A DNA stretch of 64,000 bases from Nostoc sp. CHAB 5844 (GTDB lineage Bacteria > Cyanobacteriota > Cyanobacteriia > Cyanobacteriales > Nostocaceae), in assembly GCF_020829595.1 (NCBI RefSeq), contig NZ_JAIVFW010000037.1:1-64000 (forward strand), given 5' to 3'. The notes beneath the pieces were generated by a model. The model was given only the letters and a program-made list of their open reading frames with translations. It was not told the DNA's origin and made no database searches. The position numbers and the translations under genes are program-made. This document shows, one piece after another, positions 1 to 7,533 of this stretch (positions within the stretch are counted from its first letter, which is position 1; every line of letters starts with the position of its first letter).

Positions 1-2
1 TG

Positions 3-164
3 ATTATCATTAATCAAGCATCGACTAACTGGTTAGTTGGCAAGCTTGATACGGGTACTTATTTTGATATTCTTGACCATTACGGCATTGACCCCTATGC
101 TCACGTCAACCCAGTGGAACAACTCGCTTATAACCAAGTTCTAACTGTAGAACTTTTCTTGTGA
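3..164 (+). CDS. Hypothetical protein, C-terminal part (gene runs off the window)
   Basis: The frame is open from the first base to a TGA at 162-164, giving the last ~53 residues of a protein that ends TVELFL. I recognise no family. The next gene starts with GTG at 161, so the stop and start overlap as GTGA, which points to translational coupling and supports this short fragment being coding. The three small genes at the window's left edge form one tight unit, as in phage structural modules, but nothing identifies them as phage. Confidence 0.5.
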   Translation: MIINQASTNWLVGKLDTGTYFDILDHYGIDPYAHVNPVEQLAYNQVLTVELFL

Positions 165-616
165 GACATCTACAACTTAGTAATTCTAATAATTGGCAGC
201 TTGTCCACAACGATAATGTTGTAGCTGTTTTGCTGCCAAAAGAAGCGGGAGGTTACAAAGTAGTTCCTATTCCTGAAATAGAAATTGCTTTGTTATTTAA
301 TGTTTTCGTTTTAGCTGTGAGAGTTGCAACTAATGTTCCGCCTAACAAGGTGTGGAAATTTGCCGGAACTATCAAACAATCTGTGAGTACTGGTATCAGC
401 ATTGATGGCAGTCAAGATGCAAGTTTTAATAGAAGATATCCGTTATTTTTGGACAAAATAAACCTTTGTTTATATCCCCAAATATCTAACAGCTACAGCG
501 TCGCTATTAAAGTTCCTGATTGGTTTCAAGATGCCAGCATTGCTATCTGGCAATACATTGGCCCAGATTATGATGCTGATTTAGCTCGGATTGAATCGAA
601 AATTGATTCTTTATAA
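161..616 (+). CDS. Hypothetical protein, 151 aa
   Basis: A soluble-looking 151-residue protein with no signal peptide and no recognised motif. It overlaps the upstream gene by four bases (GTGA) and is followed five bases later by the next gene, so the three are probably one operon. The GTG start rests on the overlap; no strong ribosome binding site is visible. The mixture of small unknown proteins resembles a phage or mobile-element module, but that is only a contextual guess. Confidence 0.6.
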   Translation: MRHLQLSNSNNWQLVHNDNVVAVLLPKEAGGYKVVPIPEIEIALLFNVFVLAVRVATNVPPNKVWKFAGTIKQSVSTGISIDGSQDASFNRRYPLFLDKINLCLYPQISNSYSVAIKVPDWFQDASIAIWQYIGPDYDADLARIESKIDSL

Positions 617-621
617 CAAAT

Positions 622-834
622 ATGACAGCAGAACGCATCGGAATGCTGGTAACCATTGTTACAATAATTACACAAGCCGGATTATATTTGTTGAGCGGTG
701 GTTTTACTGCTGGCGGTAAACTTTCCCAGATTCAAGCTGAAATGAGGATGATACGACAGGAGCTAAAATCTGCGAACCAGCTTCAGGACTACAGGCTTAA
801 CAAGTTAGAGGAATTTGACAAGCCTCAAAAATAA
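622..834 (+). CDS. Small membrane-anchored protein with coiled-coil-like tail, 70 aa
   Basis: Residues ~8-27 form one hydrophobic segment (MLVTIVTIITQAGLYLL), followed by a charged helical stretch (~35-66) rich in Q, E, K and R that could form a coiled coil. One TM helix plus a helical tail is common in small phage proteins near tail or lysis genes, but it is not diagnostic. It is the last gene of the short leftmost operon and starts 5 bp after the previous stop. Function unknown. Confidence 0.55.
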   Translation: MTAERIGMLVTIVTIITQAGLYLLSGGFTAGGKLSQIQAEMRMIRQELKSANQLQDYRLNKLEEFDKPQK

Positions 835-1023
835 CTTTCTGGGGATTCATTTTAATTGAAAAGTTAGATTAAATGCCTATCGATTTTTAAATATCAATCA
901 GAAGATAGAGGTGACAAACAAATAAATCTGTTGGCGATCGCTATTCTCAAAATATGAACTAAGAAATTGCTTTTCTCATTATTTTGTGAGTAAAGCTGAC
1001 TATTTTCAATCATAGACAATGAA

Positions 1024-1320
1024 CTAGTACAATAAGGCAAAAGTAAAAAGCGCAAAGTTGAGCCAGTCGCGTGGGCGGGTTTCCCGACTTGAGCGAACTG
1101 GCGATTGCGGTGTCGGTTTCCGTCCCCGCAATCGCCTCAACGGGGAGCCACTGCGCTATCGCGGCAATGCCCGACTTGTAGCAAGTGGCGTGGGAACCCC
1201 CGCACGGCGTTGCTCTTCGCCTAACTTTGTAAGAAGGCAAAAGTAAAAATAAAAAATACTTATACTGCCAGCGTTTGACGTATTTCAAATGGTAGCTTTA
1301 TTTCCGCCGTGACGTACTAG
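1024..1320 (+). repeat. ~297 bp dispersed repeat (MITE-like), copy 1
   Basis: It begins CTAGTAC and ends GTACTAG, i.e. with inverted ends, and is AAGGCAAAAGTAAAAA-rich at both flanks. The GC-rich centre contains the palindromic module GGGTTTCCCGACTTGAGC seen throughout the window. A second copy in the same orientation lies at 3614-3912. No credible gene lies between 835 and 1333; open frames here are repeat sequence. Confidence 0.8.
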
Positions 1321-1333
1321 TATCATCAAGCCT

Positions 1334-2596
1334 TTAAATTACGTCCTGTAAAACTCGGCGGGTATTTTGCCATGCCCAAACACCAACCGTTGCTACTATC
1401 ACGCTCATCGCTACCAATACAACTCGCAAACCAAGCGCATCCGTTAATGGACCAGTAATTGCTAAAGGTGCTGATAAAGCAATATTGACGGCATGGTTTT
1501 GAAACCCAAATACTTTACCGTGCATGGTTGGCGGTGTTTGCTGCTGAATTAAAGTTTGCATGGGTACGCCAATTAATGCAGCACCTATCCCTAAAAATGC
1601 ACATAGTCCCAGTGCCAGCATTAAGTTGTGAGTAAATGTGAATACTCCCAAAACTAGCGCCATCGCTAAAAATCCAATTAAAGGCAGAGGCTTATGGTGC
1701 AATTTATCACCCCAGTGACCTAAAATCCCAGCACCCATCACCATACCTACCCCTGCTGCTGCTAAGAAAAAGCCAAACTGTTTTTCTTTTAAACCAAAAT
1801 CTTCTGCTAATCGAATTGTTAGCACTGTTAAAGCTGCAAACACACAATATAAGGTGGTCAGTTGCAGCATAGCATTTAAAACCAAACGGTTTTTCTTCAG
1901 GTAGCGCACACTTTCTCTAAATTCAGCCCAAGGATTAACAGAGGCACGATGTTCTCGATGAGGTTTGTGTTCTTTAAATTTTATCGGTTGCATGATCGCG
2001 CCCGATAGGATATATAGTCCGCCTACAATAATCTCTTGACCGTAATCTTCTCCCATTAAGCTTTTTGCCCAACTTAAGATTGGCTCTCCAACTGCAAAGC
2101 CTACTATCAACGCGCCCATCATGGTACTGCTAAACAGAGCGTTGGCTGCCATTAAATTCTCTCGGCGCACTAATAGGGGTATTGCTGCTTGTTCTGCGGG
2201 GGCAAAAAACTGCGTCACTGTAGAGATAGCAAAGGTGAGCATTAACAAAATGAAAAACTCCCTTGGTAAAAAGGGCAGACACAGTGTTAATAGCCCACGC
2301 ACAATATCGGAGCCTACCATAATCAGCTTTTTTGGTAACAGATCAACAAACACACCACCCGCAGAACCAAATAAAATTGCGGGGATTGTGAATGCCACCA
2401 TCAAAGTTGAGTACATCGAGTTTTCTGCTAATCCAGATGGGGCTGGATAAACTTCCAGTAAGGCAATCATCAAGACGAAAAAAACTTTATCTGCCAACTG
2501 GGAAATGAGTTGCCCAATCCACAGGAGCATGAAACCACGGTTTTTTAGCAGTGCGCTAAACCCATTATTGACAGCAGCAGGTTCAGTTGGAAACAT
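1334..2596 (-). CDS. MFS transporter (EntS-like multidrug/siderophore exporter type)
   Basis: A 420-residue protein with about twelve hydrophobic segments, the size of a complete major facilitator. The N-terminus (SALLKNRGFMLLWIGQLISQ) is the typical start of the EntS/MefA-like exporter branch. The short charged loop after TM2, near GGVFVDLLPKK, fits the MFS motif-A position (GxLaDrxgrr). It probably exports a small hydrophobic molecule by proton antiport in the inner membrane; the substrate cannot be read from sequence. It stands alone, with a dispersed repeat just beyond its stop, which lies within 15 bp of that repeat. Confidence 0.85.
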   Translation of the reverse strand: MFPTEPAAVNNGFSALLKNRGFMLLWIGQLISQLADKVFFVLMIALLEVYPAPSGLAENSMYSTLMVAFTIPAILFGSAGGVFVDLLPKKLIMVGSDIVRGLLTLCLPFLPREFFILLMLTFAISTVTQFFAPAEQAAIPLLVRRENLMAANALFSSTMMGALIVGFAVGEPILSWAKSLMGEDYGQEIIVGGLYILSGAIMQPIKFKEHKPHREHRASVNPWAEFRESVRYLKKNRLVLNAMLQLTTLYCVFAALTVLTIRLAEDFGLKEKQFGFFLAAAGVGMVMGAGILGHWGDKLHHKPLPLIGFLAMALVLGVFTFTHNLMLALGLCAFLGIGAALIGVPMQTLIQQQTPPTMHGKVFGFQNHAVNIALSAPLAITGPLTDALGLRVVLVAMSVIVATVGVWAWQNTRRVLQDVI

Positions 2597-2754
2597 CGGT
2601 TACTTAGTGATAACGACTAGGGTAGATGGGAAAAAAGTATTAAGTGTGAAATATGAAGTATGAAATTTTAGCTTATGGCCTAACTCTTAGTTTTCATCCT
2701 TCTGTTTCTTCTATTTCTCACTCCTGTTTGCCTACGCTGTTTTCCGGACTATTT

Positions 2755-3294
2755 TTATTCATAGCGTTTTACCAACAAATGCAAAAACTGAGCAGCCGTT
2801 AAGCGCATTTGTTGGAGAGATTCACAATCAGAGTCTACCCACCAACCTTGAACAGTTTGGGGCGATCGCCACATGGATAGATGGTCGACGGCTGGTTGGG
2901 CGTAAAAATTATTATGCCCACTACCCAATAACGAGGAACTCCAATGTGTAAAATAATCGTGGCTCAGGCGATGAATGGGAAAATTACCCCATAGAGGGAC
3001 ACCCCATCCATCTATAGCAATAAATGCTTTGACTTGTCCTCCTAGTATTTGCCAGTTCCAAGCGGCGACTATTGCGCCCACTACTCCTGCACTGAAGCTA
3101 ATAAATACAACTGGCGTGTCTCGTTGATTTTTTAAGCGATCGCCCAAAAACTGCAAAATATGAGGTACTGATAACGCTAAAACACCTTGTTCTGGAAAAA
3201 CTATTGTCTTAACTATATTTTGGCTTAACCAGTCTGAGATAAAGCTGTCAGTTAATTCTGGGTCATGGATTCCAGGGCAAATGATGATCATCAT
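2755..3294 (-). CDS. Small alpha/beta-hydrolase-like protein, 179 aa
   Basis: The N-terminus MMIIICPGIHDPELT resembles the first strand and oxyanion loop of an alpha/beta hydrolase. A nucleophile-elbow-like turn follows (VVFISFSAGVVGA, SFSAG in place of GxSxG), and an HLS near residue 135 may supply the histidine. At 179 residues it is short and lacks a large cap. It may be an esterase-like protein or a catalytically weak relative. It lies on the same strand as the MFS gene and upstream of it, but 158 bp apart, so co-transcription is uncertain. Both genes sit between two copies of the same repeat. Confidence 0.6.
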   Translation of the reverse strand: MMIIICPGIHDPELTDSFISDWLSQNIVKTIVFPEQGVLALSVPHILQFLGDRLKNQRDTPVVFISFSAGVVGAIVAAWNWQILGGQVKAFIAIDGWGVPLWGNFPIHRLSHDYFTHWSSSLLGSGHNNFYAQPAVDHLSMWRSPQTVQGWWVDSDCESLQQMRLTAAQFLHLLVKRYE

Positions 3295-3613
3295 TCATCT
3301 TTAGTTTTCACAACTTTCTCTTTCTAAGGATTGAGTTTTTTATAATTAAACAGCAGTATATAAGTATTTATATTTAAAATTCATGCTATAAAAGCTACTC
3401 AAAAATTTTTCATCCCTATTGGAGCTTAGTGAAATCTTGGTTGAATTAAAATTCTAATTTTTTCTCTAGAATACTCAAAAATTATTTTGTCATACTCAGT
3501 ATCTAGTATTAACCTTAAGTATGTCTTTTGAAGTATTGTTGTTAATTTTATGTTTATCCTATCCCCCCGGAAGGGATAATGATCTATGATCCAGAAAAAT
3601 ACAGAGCTATTAC
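3295..3613. other. Intergenic, AT-rich, no gene seen
   Basis: About 320 bp of AT-rich sequence between the hydrolase-like gene start and repeat copy 2. It must contain the promoter of the minus-strand gene, but I see no convincing -10/-35 pair or operator. A short GC-rich CCCCCCGGAAGGG tract near 3565 stands out and may be a repeat remnant. Confidence 0.5.
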
Positions 3614-3912
3614 CTAGTACAAAAAGGCAAAAGTAAAAAGCGCAAAGTTGAGCCAGTCGCGTGGTGAGGCAGCGCGGTCTTGGGGGTTTCCCCCATGAGC
3701 GACTGCCGAAAGGGTTTCCCGACTTGAGCGAACTGGCGTGGCGGTGTCGGTTTCCGTCCCCGCAATCGCCTCAACGGGGGGAACCCCCGCACGGCGTTGC
3801 TCTTCGCCTAACTTTGTAAGAAGTCAAAAGTAAAAAGAAATATCAAAAACTTATACCGTAGGCTTTTTACGCAATTCAAATGGGTTGCTTATTTCTGCGC
3901 CCGATGTACTAG
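3614..3912 (+). repeat. ~299 bp dispersed repeat (MITE-like), copy 2
   Basis: Same orientation and ends as copy 1 (CTAGTACA at the left, TGTACTAG at the right, an 8 bp inverted match). The flanks are nearly identical and the core diverged: it carries an extra GGGGGTTTCCCCC palindrome and lacks a segment found in copy 1. It ends 42 bp before the start chosen for the ferrochelatase-like gene, so it may carry or disrupt that gene's promoter. Confidence 0.8.
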
Positions 3913-3954
3913 CGCGTTTTGCTCTTTACTCTGGTTTCTATTGAGGAATTTATT

Positions 3955-5076
3955 GTGGTTGCTACGCCAGAAAAATTGCAACACACCCACGAGCATCTAC
4001 CAGGCCAAGACCGTGTAGCCGTATTGCTCATGGGTTACGGTGAAGTCGAAAGCTACGAAGATTTCGCCAACTATAACGAACAGGCTTTAAATTTACTAAC
4101 AGCAAAATTTGCCCCAGTCCCAACTTGGATTTACCCTCCTTTAGCAAGGCTTTTAGCATTATTTGACCGCCATGAATGGGGTCATCAACATCACGATTTT
4201 ATTTCTCCTCACAACGCTATATTTGAACAGCAACGAGCCGGAATTGAGCAAAATTTGCAGGCTAAGTGGGGCGATCGCGTTAAAGTATTTAAAGCTTTTA
4301 ACTTTTGTGCGCCTTTTCTGCCTAAGCAAGTTTTGGCAGAAATCCAAAACCAAGGGTTTGACAAGCTGCTAATTTACCCACTGTTGGTTGTTGATTCAAT
4401 TTTTACCAGTGGGATTGCGATCGAGCAAGTGAATAATGCTCTAGCCCAGATAGCTGATGGAGAAGAACATTGGGTTAAAGGGCAGCGTTATATTCCTTCG
4501 TTCTACAACGAACCAGCTTACATTGATTTGATGGCACATCTGGTTGAGGAGAAAATCAACGCCGATTTAGCCGCAACTTACCTACCTTCGCAAATCGGGA
4601 TCGTGTTAATGAATCACGGTTGTCCGCACAAAGCCAAAGGTTTCACCTCTGGGATTACTGAAAGTCAAGCACTCTACGATTTAGTTAGGGATAAATTGAT
4701 TAACCGCTATCCCTTAATATCGGTGGGCTGGTTAAATCACGATACACCTCTAATTGAATGGACTCAGCCTAATGCCGAACAAGCTGCCAAAAACCTGATT
4801 CAATTGGGTGCGAAAGTCATTATATTTATGCCCATTGGTTTTGCTACAGAAAACCACGAAACTCTGTTAGATGTTCACCACATTATTCATGCTTTAGAAA
4901 AACAGCATTCTGATGTGAATTATGTGCAGATGGCTTGTGTTAACGACAATGCGGAATTTTTGGCAATGGCCGCAGAATGGGCAAATCCGCATATTGCAGA
5001 GTTGTTGTCAGAGCAAGCTTTGGCAATTAATCCCTATTCAAGTGAGCATCATCACCACAATCATCATCATCATTAA
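3955..5076 (+). CDS. Ferrochelatase-family protein with C-terminal His-rich tail
   Basis: A ferrochelatase-fold protein of 373 residues. It keeps the family's two metal-site signatures: a histidine in VLMNHGCPH (HemH SxHGxP region) and a glutamate in GFATENHETLLDV (HemH GFvsEHiETLxE). It differs from the housekeeping cyanobacterial HemH: it has no C-terminal chlorophyll-binding helix, has a His-rich insert (HEWGHQHHDF) and ends in a run of histidines. Family knowledge supports metal insertion or metal delivery, with the tail as a possible Ni/Co/Zn store; the tetrapyrrole substrate is unknown. I chose GTG at 3955 because GAGG lies 8 bp upstream; an earlier in-frame TTG at 3919 has no such site. 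Confidence 0.65.
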   Translation: MVATPEKLQHTHEHLPGQDRVAVLLMGYGEVESYEDFANYNEQALNLLTAKFAPVPTWIYPPLARLLALFDRHEWGHQHHDFISPHNAIFEQQRAGIEQNLQAKWGDRVKVFKAFNFCAPFLPKQVLAEIQNQGFDKLLIYPLLVVDSIFTSGIAIEQVNNALAQIADGEEHWVKGQRYIPSFYNEPAYIDLMAHLVEEKINADLAATYLPSQIGIVLMNHGCPHKAKGFTSGITESQALYDLVRDKLINRYPLISVGWLNHDTPLIEWTQPNAEQAAKNLIQLGAKVIIFMPIGFATENHETLLDVHHIIHALEKQHSDVNYVQMACVNDNAEFLAMAAEWANPHIAELLSEQALAINPYSSEHHHHNHHHH

Positions 5077-5104
5077 ATAATTAGGTAGGCAAAGCAAAGT
5101 AGAG

Positions 5105-5122
5105 TGGGCAAAGTTTTGCCCA
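5105..5122. terminator. Hairpin between convergent genes
   Basis: TGGGCAAA followed two bases later by TTTGCCCA, an exact 8 bp palindrome between convergent genes ending at 5076 and 5156. There is no clear T-run, so it could be a weak bidirectional terminator or one of the genome's GTGGGCAA-type dispersed repeats. Confidence 0.4.
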
Positions 5123-5155
5123 TCCTACAGATAATGCTGATCATCCTAACAAATT

Positions 5156-5416
5156 TTAGGCATGAAGATTAGCTTGTTCTTGTAACCAAGAATCTACTGG
5201 TTGTCCATCTTTACGACGCAATTCAATTTCGACTACCATGACTTCTTTAGAACCAGGAGGAGCAGGTTTTTGGTGAAAAATAATGTCGTAATCTAGTGGA
5301 TTTTGATTGCGTTCTTTTAACCATTCTTGGACTTTGGTTGTGGCGAAAAATGATTGTCCTTGGTCAAACATCCGAGTAATTTGCATTTGTAGGGTGTAGG
5401 GATTTATGCGACCCAT
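5156..5416 (-). CDS. Conserved hypothetical protein, 86 aa
   Basis: A small soluble protein starting MGRINPYTLQMQITRMFDQG, with a basic N-terminal helix and a charged C-terminal part. It has the amino-acid balance of a genuine gene and a clean start with AAAGGTGAG upstream on the minus strand. I do not recognise a functional family. It is convergent with the ferrochelatase-like gene and divergent from the Rieske gene. Confidence 0.65.
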   Translation of the reverse strand: MGRINPYTLQMQITRMFDQGQSFFATTKVQEWLKERNQNPLDYDIIFHQKPAPPGSKEVMVVEIELRRKDGQPVDSWLQEQANLHA

Positions 5417-5600
5417 TTTTGCTCACCTTTGTAAAGAAATTTAAAGTTAGTAGGTTGCCTACTCTATGTTATACCGACTGTTATATTGCAACGGTTGATT
5501 TAGGCGATCGCACCACATTGACAATCATAATTGCAACAATACGCACTAGAGTCACAATTGCGGGAAACTGAAAACAGATCCATTAACGAAGGAGAACTCA

Positions 5601-5957
5601 ATGGGCTGGACTAAAGTTCTGGCGGCTGATGCACTTGCCCCTGGTGCTAGAGAAGTTGTGAATGTTGGCAAGCGGAAAATTCTCTTGTTAAATCACGAAA
5701 ATGAATTATATGCAGTAGATAATGCCTGTCCTCATTTAAAATTACCTCTCAAGAATGGCAAAATTGAAGATGGAGCAATTGTTTGCCCTACTCACCGCAG
5801 TGCTTTTGATTTGCGTACTGGGCAGGTAAATATTTGGTGTCCCTGGCCACCTGGAATAGGTAAAGTATTGTCTTTAATTTCGCAACAAAAAACACTGCCA
5901 GTTTTTCCCGTGCGTGTGGAGGAAGGCAGTATTTGGATTGATGTAGACGATAACTAA
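5601..5957 (+). CDS. Rieske [2Fe-2S] ferredoxin-like protein
   Basis: A 118-residue stand-alone Rieske domain. The cluster ligands are visible as C-P-H in NACPHLKLPL and C-P-T-H in IVCPTHRSAF, 18 residues apart, the CxH...CxxH pattern. No TM helix or oxygenase domain is attached, so it is a soluble electron-transfer ferredoxin or small subunit of the type feeding Rieske oxygenases or nitrite reductases. The start ATG has AAGGAG seven bases upstream. No oxygenase lies beside it, so the partner is unknown. A GC-rich hairpin follows the stop. Confidence 0.9.
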   Translation: MGWTKVLAADALAPGAREVVNVGKRKILLLNHENELYAVDNACPHLKLPLKNGKIEDGAIVCPTHRSAFDLRTGQVNIWCPWPPGIGKVLSLISQQKTLPVFPVRVEEGSIWIDVDDN

Positions 5958-5980
5958 ATTTACATTTCAATTGCATTATT

Positions 5981-6004
5981 AGGGCGGGCTTTCCAGCCCA
6001 CCCT
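5981..6004 (+). terminator. GC-rich hairpin after the Rieske gene
   Basis: AGGGCGGGCT, a four-base loop, then AGCCCACCCT: a 10 bp stem with one G-T wobble, 23 bp after the stop. No strong T-tract follows. The same 'gggcggg...ccagcccaccc' palindrome is a common dispersed repeat in Nostoc-type genomes, so it may be both. Confidence 0.5.
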
Positions 6005-6182
6005 ACTTACAAAGTATGAGATAGTCTCAAAATGTTACCTATAATTACATAACGCTTTCCGTCATAGCATTTTGAGAGAAAATATAGATATCGAAACAAA
6101 GGCTAGATAAAAATCTCAGCTCTGTTTCCAAACAAAATTGCGCCTTAAGTAACTTTGCAAAGATGGCAATGGGAGGAGTCCT

Positions 6183-6296
6183 ATGTTTAGCGATTTTCCA
6201 CTCTCTGACCCTACAACTTACCTCATCGTCAAACTCGCCGTATTGATGTTGGCTCTACTACTTTTGATGGTAGTTTCTGCGGCCCCAGCGGTATAG
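6183..6296 (+). CDS. 37-aa single-helix membrane peptide
   Basis: The ATG at 6183 is preceded by GGGAGGAG at ideal spacing, one of the strongest ribosome binding sites in the window, and the frame encodes 37 residues. Residues 13-32 form one hydrophobic helix (YLIVKLAVLMLALLLLMVVS) after a polar N-terminus (MFSDFPLSDPTT). Size and layout match the tiny thylakoid subunits of photosystems or cytochrome b6f, but the sequence matches none that I know (PsbX, PsbN, PsaM, PetM, Ycf12 were considered). It stands alone, 62 bp upstream of the next gene. Confidence 0.55.
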   Translation: MFSDFPLSDPTTYLIVKLAVLMLALLLLMVVSAAPAV

Positions 6297-6357
6297 AATT
6301 AGAAAGTTAATTTGAATGTTTCTATAAGAGCTAATTTCCCAGAAGTTTGTTGGTGAG

Positions 6358-6921
6358 ATGATGCTAAAGTTGAGCAATTTCTTACCACTGGGTATTGTCT
6401 GTGTAACCTTATTAGCAGGTTCACTATTTCCTGGTAAATTTCTTTTTGCCCAAGGCTTTCGACTGGCAACTCTCCCAACAAATATTGCCAGTTTAGCAAA
6501 GGGCAACTATCAATTTTGTAGTCAACCTGATCCCCAAGATTGGCGAGATGGGGCGGGAGTTTGTTTTAATTTCAGTAAAAATGGAAATCGGGTGAATGGT
6601 TATTATGGGTATCCGCACTCTGATGAATTTATTTGCATTCGTGGGATAGTAGATGGCAACCACATCAGTGGTGAAGGTTTAGCTATAGCGTGGGATCATC
6701 TTCAGCCCAAAAGTAAACCTGAGTCTGCTGAATTTAAATGGGATTTAGAAGGACGTTTAACACTTAGTCAGGGAAATATCCTCAATACTGTCAATGCTGA
6801 CGAGGATGGTGCTAAGTGGATATTTTATGGCAAAGCTTCATTAAATCTTGAGGGATTTTACCAATACAATCACCCACGCATGACACCAGTAACTCAATTG
6901 TGTCAGTGGAGTTCCAAGTAG
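6358..6921 (+). CDS. Secreted hypothetical protein, 187 aa
   Basis: The N-terminal ~33 residues are a signal peptide (hydrophobic PLGIVCVTLLAGSLFPG and a possible cut near LFAQG). The mature part has scattered cysteines (FCSQP, GVCFNF, EFICIRG, LCQWSS) that could form two disulfides, and a repeated aromatic beta-like pattern (NGYYGYPHSDE, WIFYGKA). The likely location is periplasm or outside the cell. I do not recognise the family. ATGs at 6358 and 6361 are both possible starts. Confidence 0.6.
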   Translation: MMLKLSNFLPLGIVCVTLLAGSLFPGKFLFAQGFRLATLPTNIASLAKGNYQFCSQPDPQDWRDGAGVCFNFSKNGNRVNGYYGYPHSDEFICIRGIVDGNHISGEGLAIAWDHLQPKSKPESAEFKWDLEGRLTLSQGNILNTVNADEDGAKWIFYGKASLNLEGFYQYNHPRMTPVTQLCQWSSK

Positions 6922-6928
6922 CAATTGA

Positions 6929-7084
6929 TTAACTAGCGTGTTCCCAATCACTGAGTAACTCATGTTCTTGCTTGATCTTTTTGGTTTTGCGGAATGGAAC
7001 TTTGGGAGAACCAATATCCATGCGCCCAAAAGACTGCTTTTTCTGCTTGGTAGATTTTTGATTTTCTGTAGTTAAGGTAGTCAT
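6929..7084 (-). CDS. Small basic protein, 51 aa
   Basis: A 51-residue lysine-rich frame (MTTLTTENQKSTKQKKQSFG...) converging on the secreted protein gene, with stops 8 bp apart. Acidic and basic residues are distributed as in real proteins and the C-terminus has a helical HELLSDWEHAS. There is no clear Shine-Dalgarno site, so coding status is tentative. No family is recognised. Confidence 0.4.
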   Translation of the reverse strand: MTTLTTENQKSTKQKKQSFGRMDIGSPKVPFRKTKKIKQEHELLSDWEHAS

Positions 7085-7533
7085 TGATGATTGTTTCCGA
7101 AAAACTCAGAACTACTTTAAATCATCAATTTCAAAACAGCAAATTTCTGAAGAAGTATTATTTTAGTTGTTTAGGCGATCGCAAGGTATAAAATTATCTC
7201 AGCCCTTGCATCTGGCGATTGAAGTCGCGACCAAGTAGAAAGTCCAAAGCCACAAAACTTGTTTTTTCGTTGCCAACCCCTACCAACACTTGTTTTACTG
7301 CCATCATTTTCACAAAAATATTAGCAATTGCAACTTCAAGCTTAAAACTTCTTACCGAAGATGGATTTTTTAAACATAGATATTTGGTTTTAATAGATAA
7401 ATAATCTACTATACATATTAATTACATAATATATAATATAGATTTCTCTTAGTAAGAATATTTTCAATTGGTTTAAAAAATATAAGATTCTAAATATTCA
7501 GATTTTCAATTATCAAAAATCAGAAAAACTTCT
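7085..7533. promoter_or_regulatory. Upstream region of the rhodopsin gene; no gene seen
   Basis: About 450 bp, becoming very AT-rich from 7390 to 7533. A 61-codon frame at 7219-7404 looks non-coding in composition and has no ribosome binding site, so I do not call it. The promoter of the rhodopsin gene must lie here, but I cannot place it. A HIP1-like GGCGATCGC is at about 7172. Confidence 0.4.

Noticed and set aside
622-834. Calling the first three genes a prophage tail or lysis module
   Set aside because: Only small unknown proteins are visible; no terminase, capsid, tail or integrase sign in the window.
1010-1288. Frames inside the repeat at 1.1 kb (and at 3610-3792)
   Set aside because: The same frames arise because the repeat is present twice; there is no protein pattern.
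3955-5076. Calling the ferrochelatase relative plain HemH
   Set aside because: The catalytic residues match, but the CAB domain is absent, a His tail is added and the overall sequence differs from HemH; a second gene is expected elsewhere.
7219-7404. 61-codon open frame upstream of the rhodopsin gene
   Set aside because: No ribosome binding site, low-complexity composition and no recognisable protein pattern.
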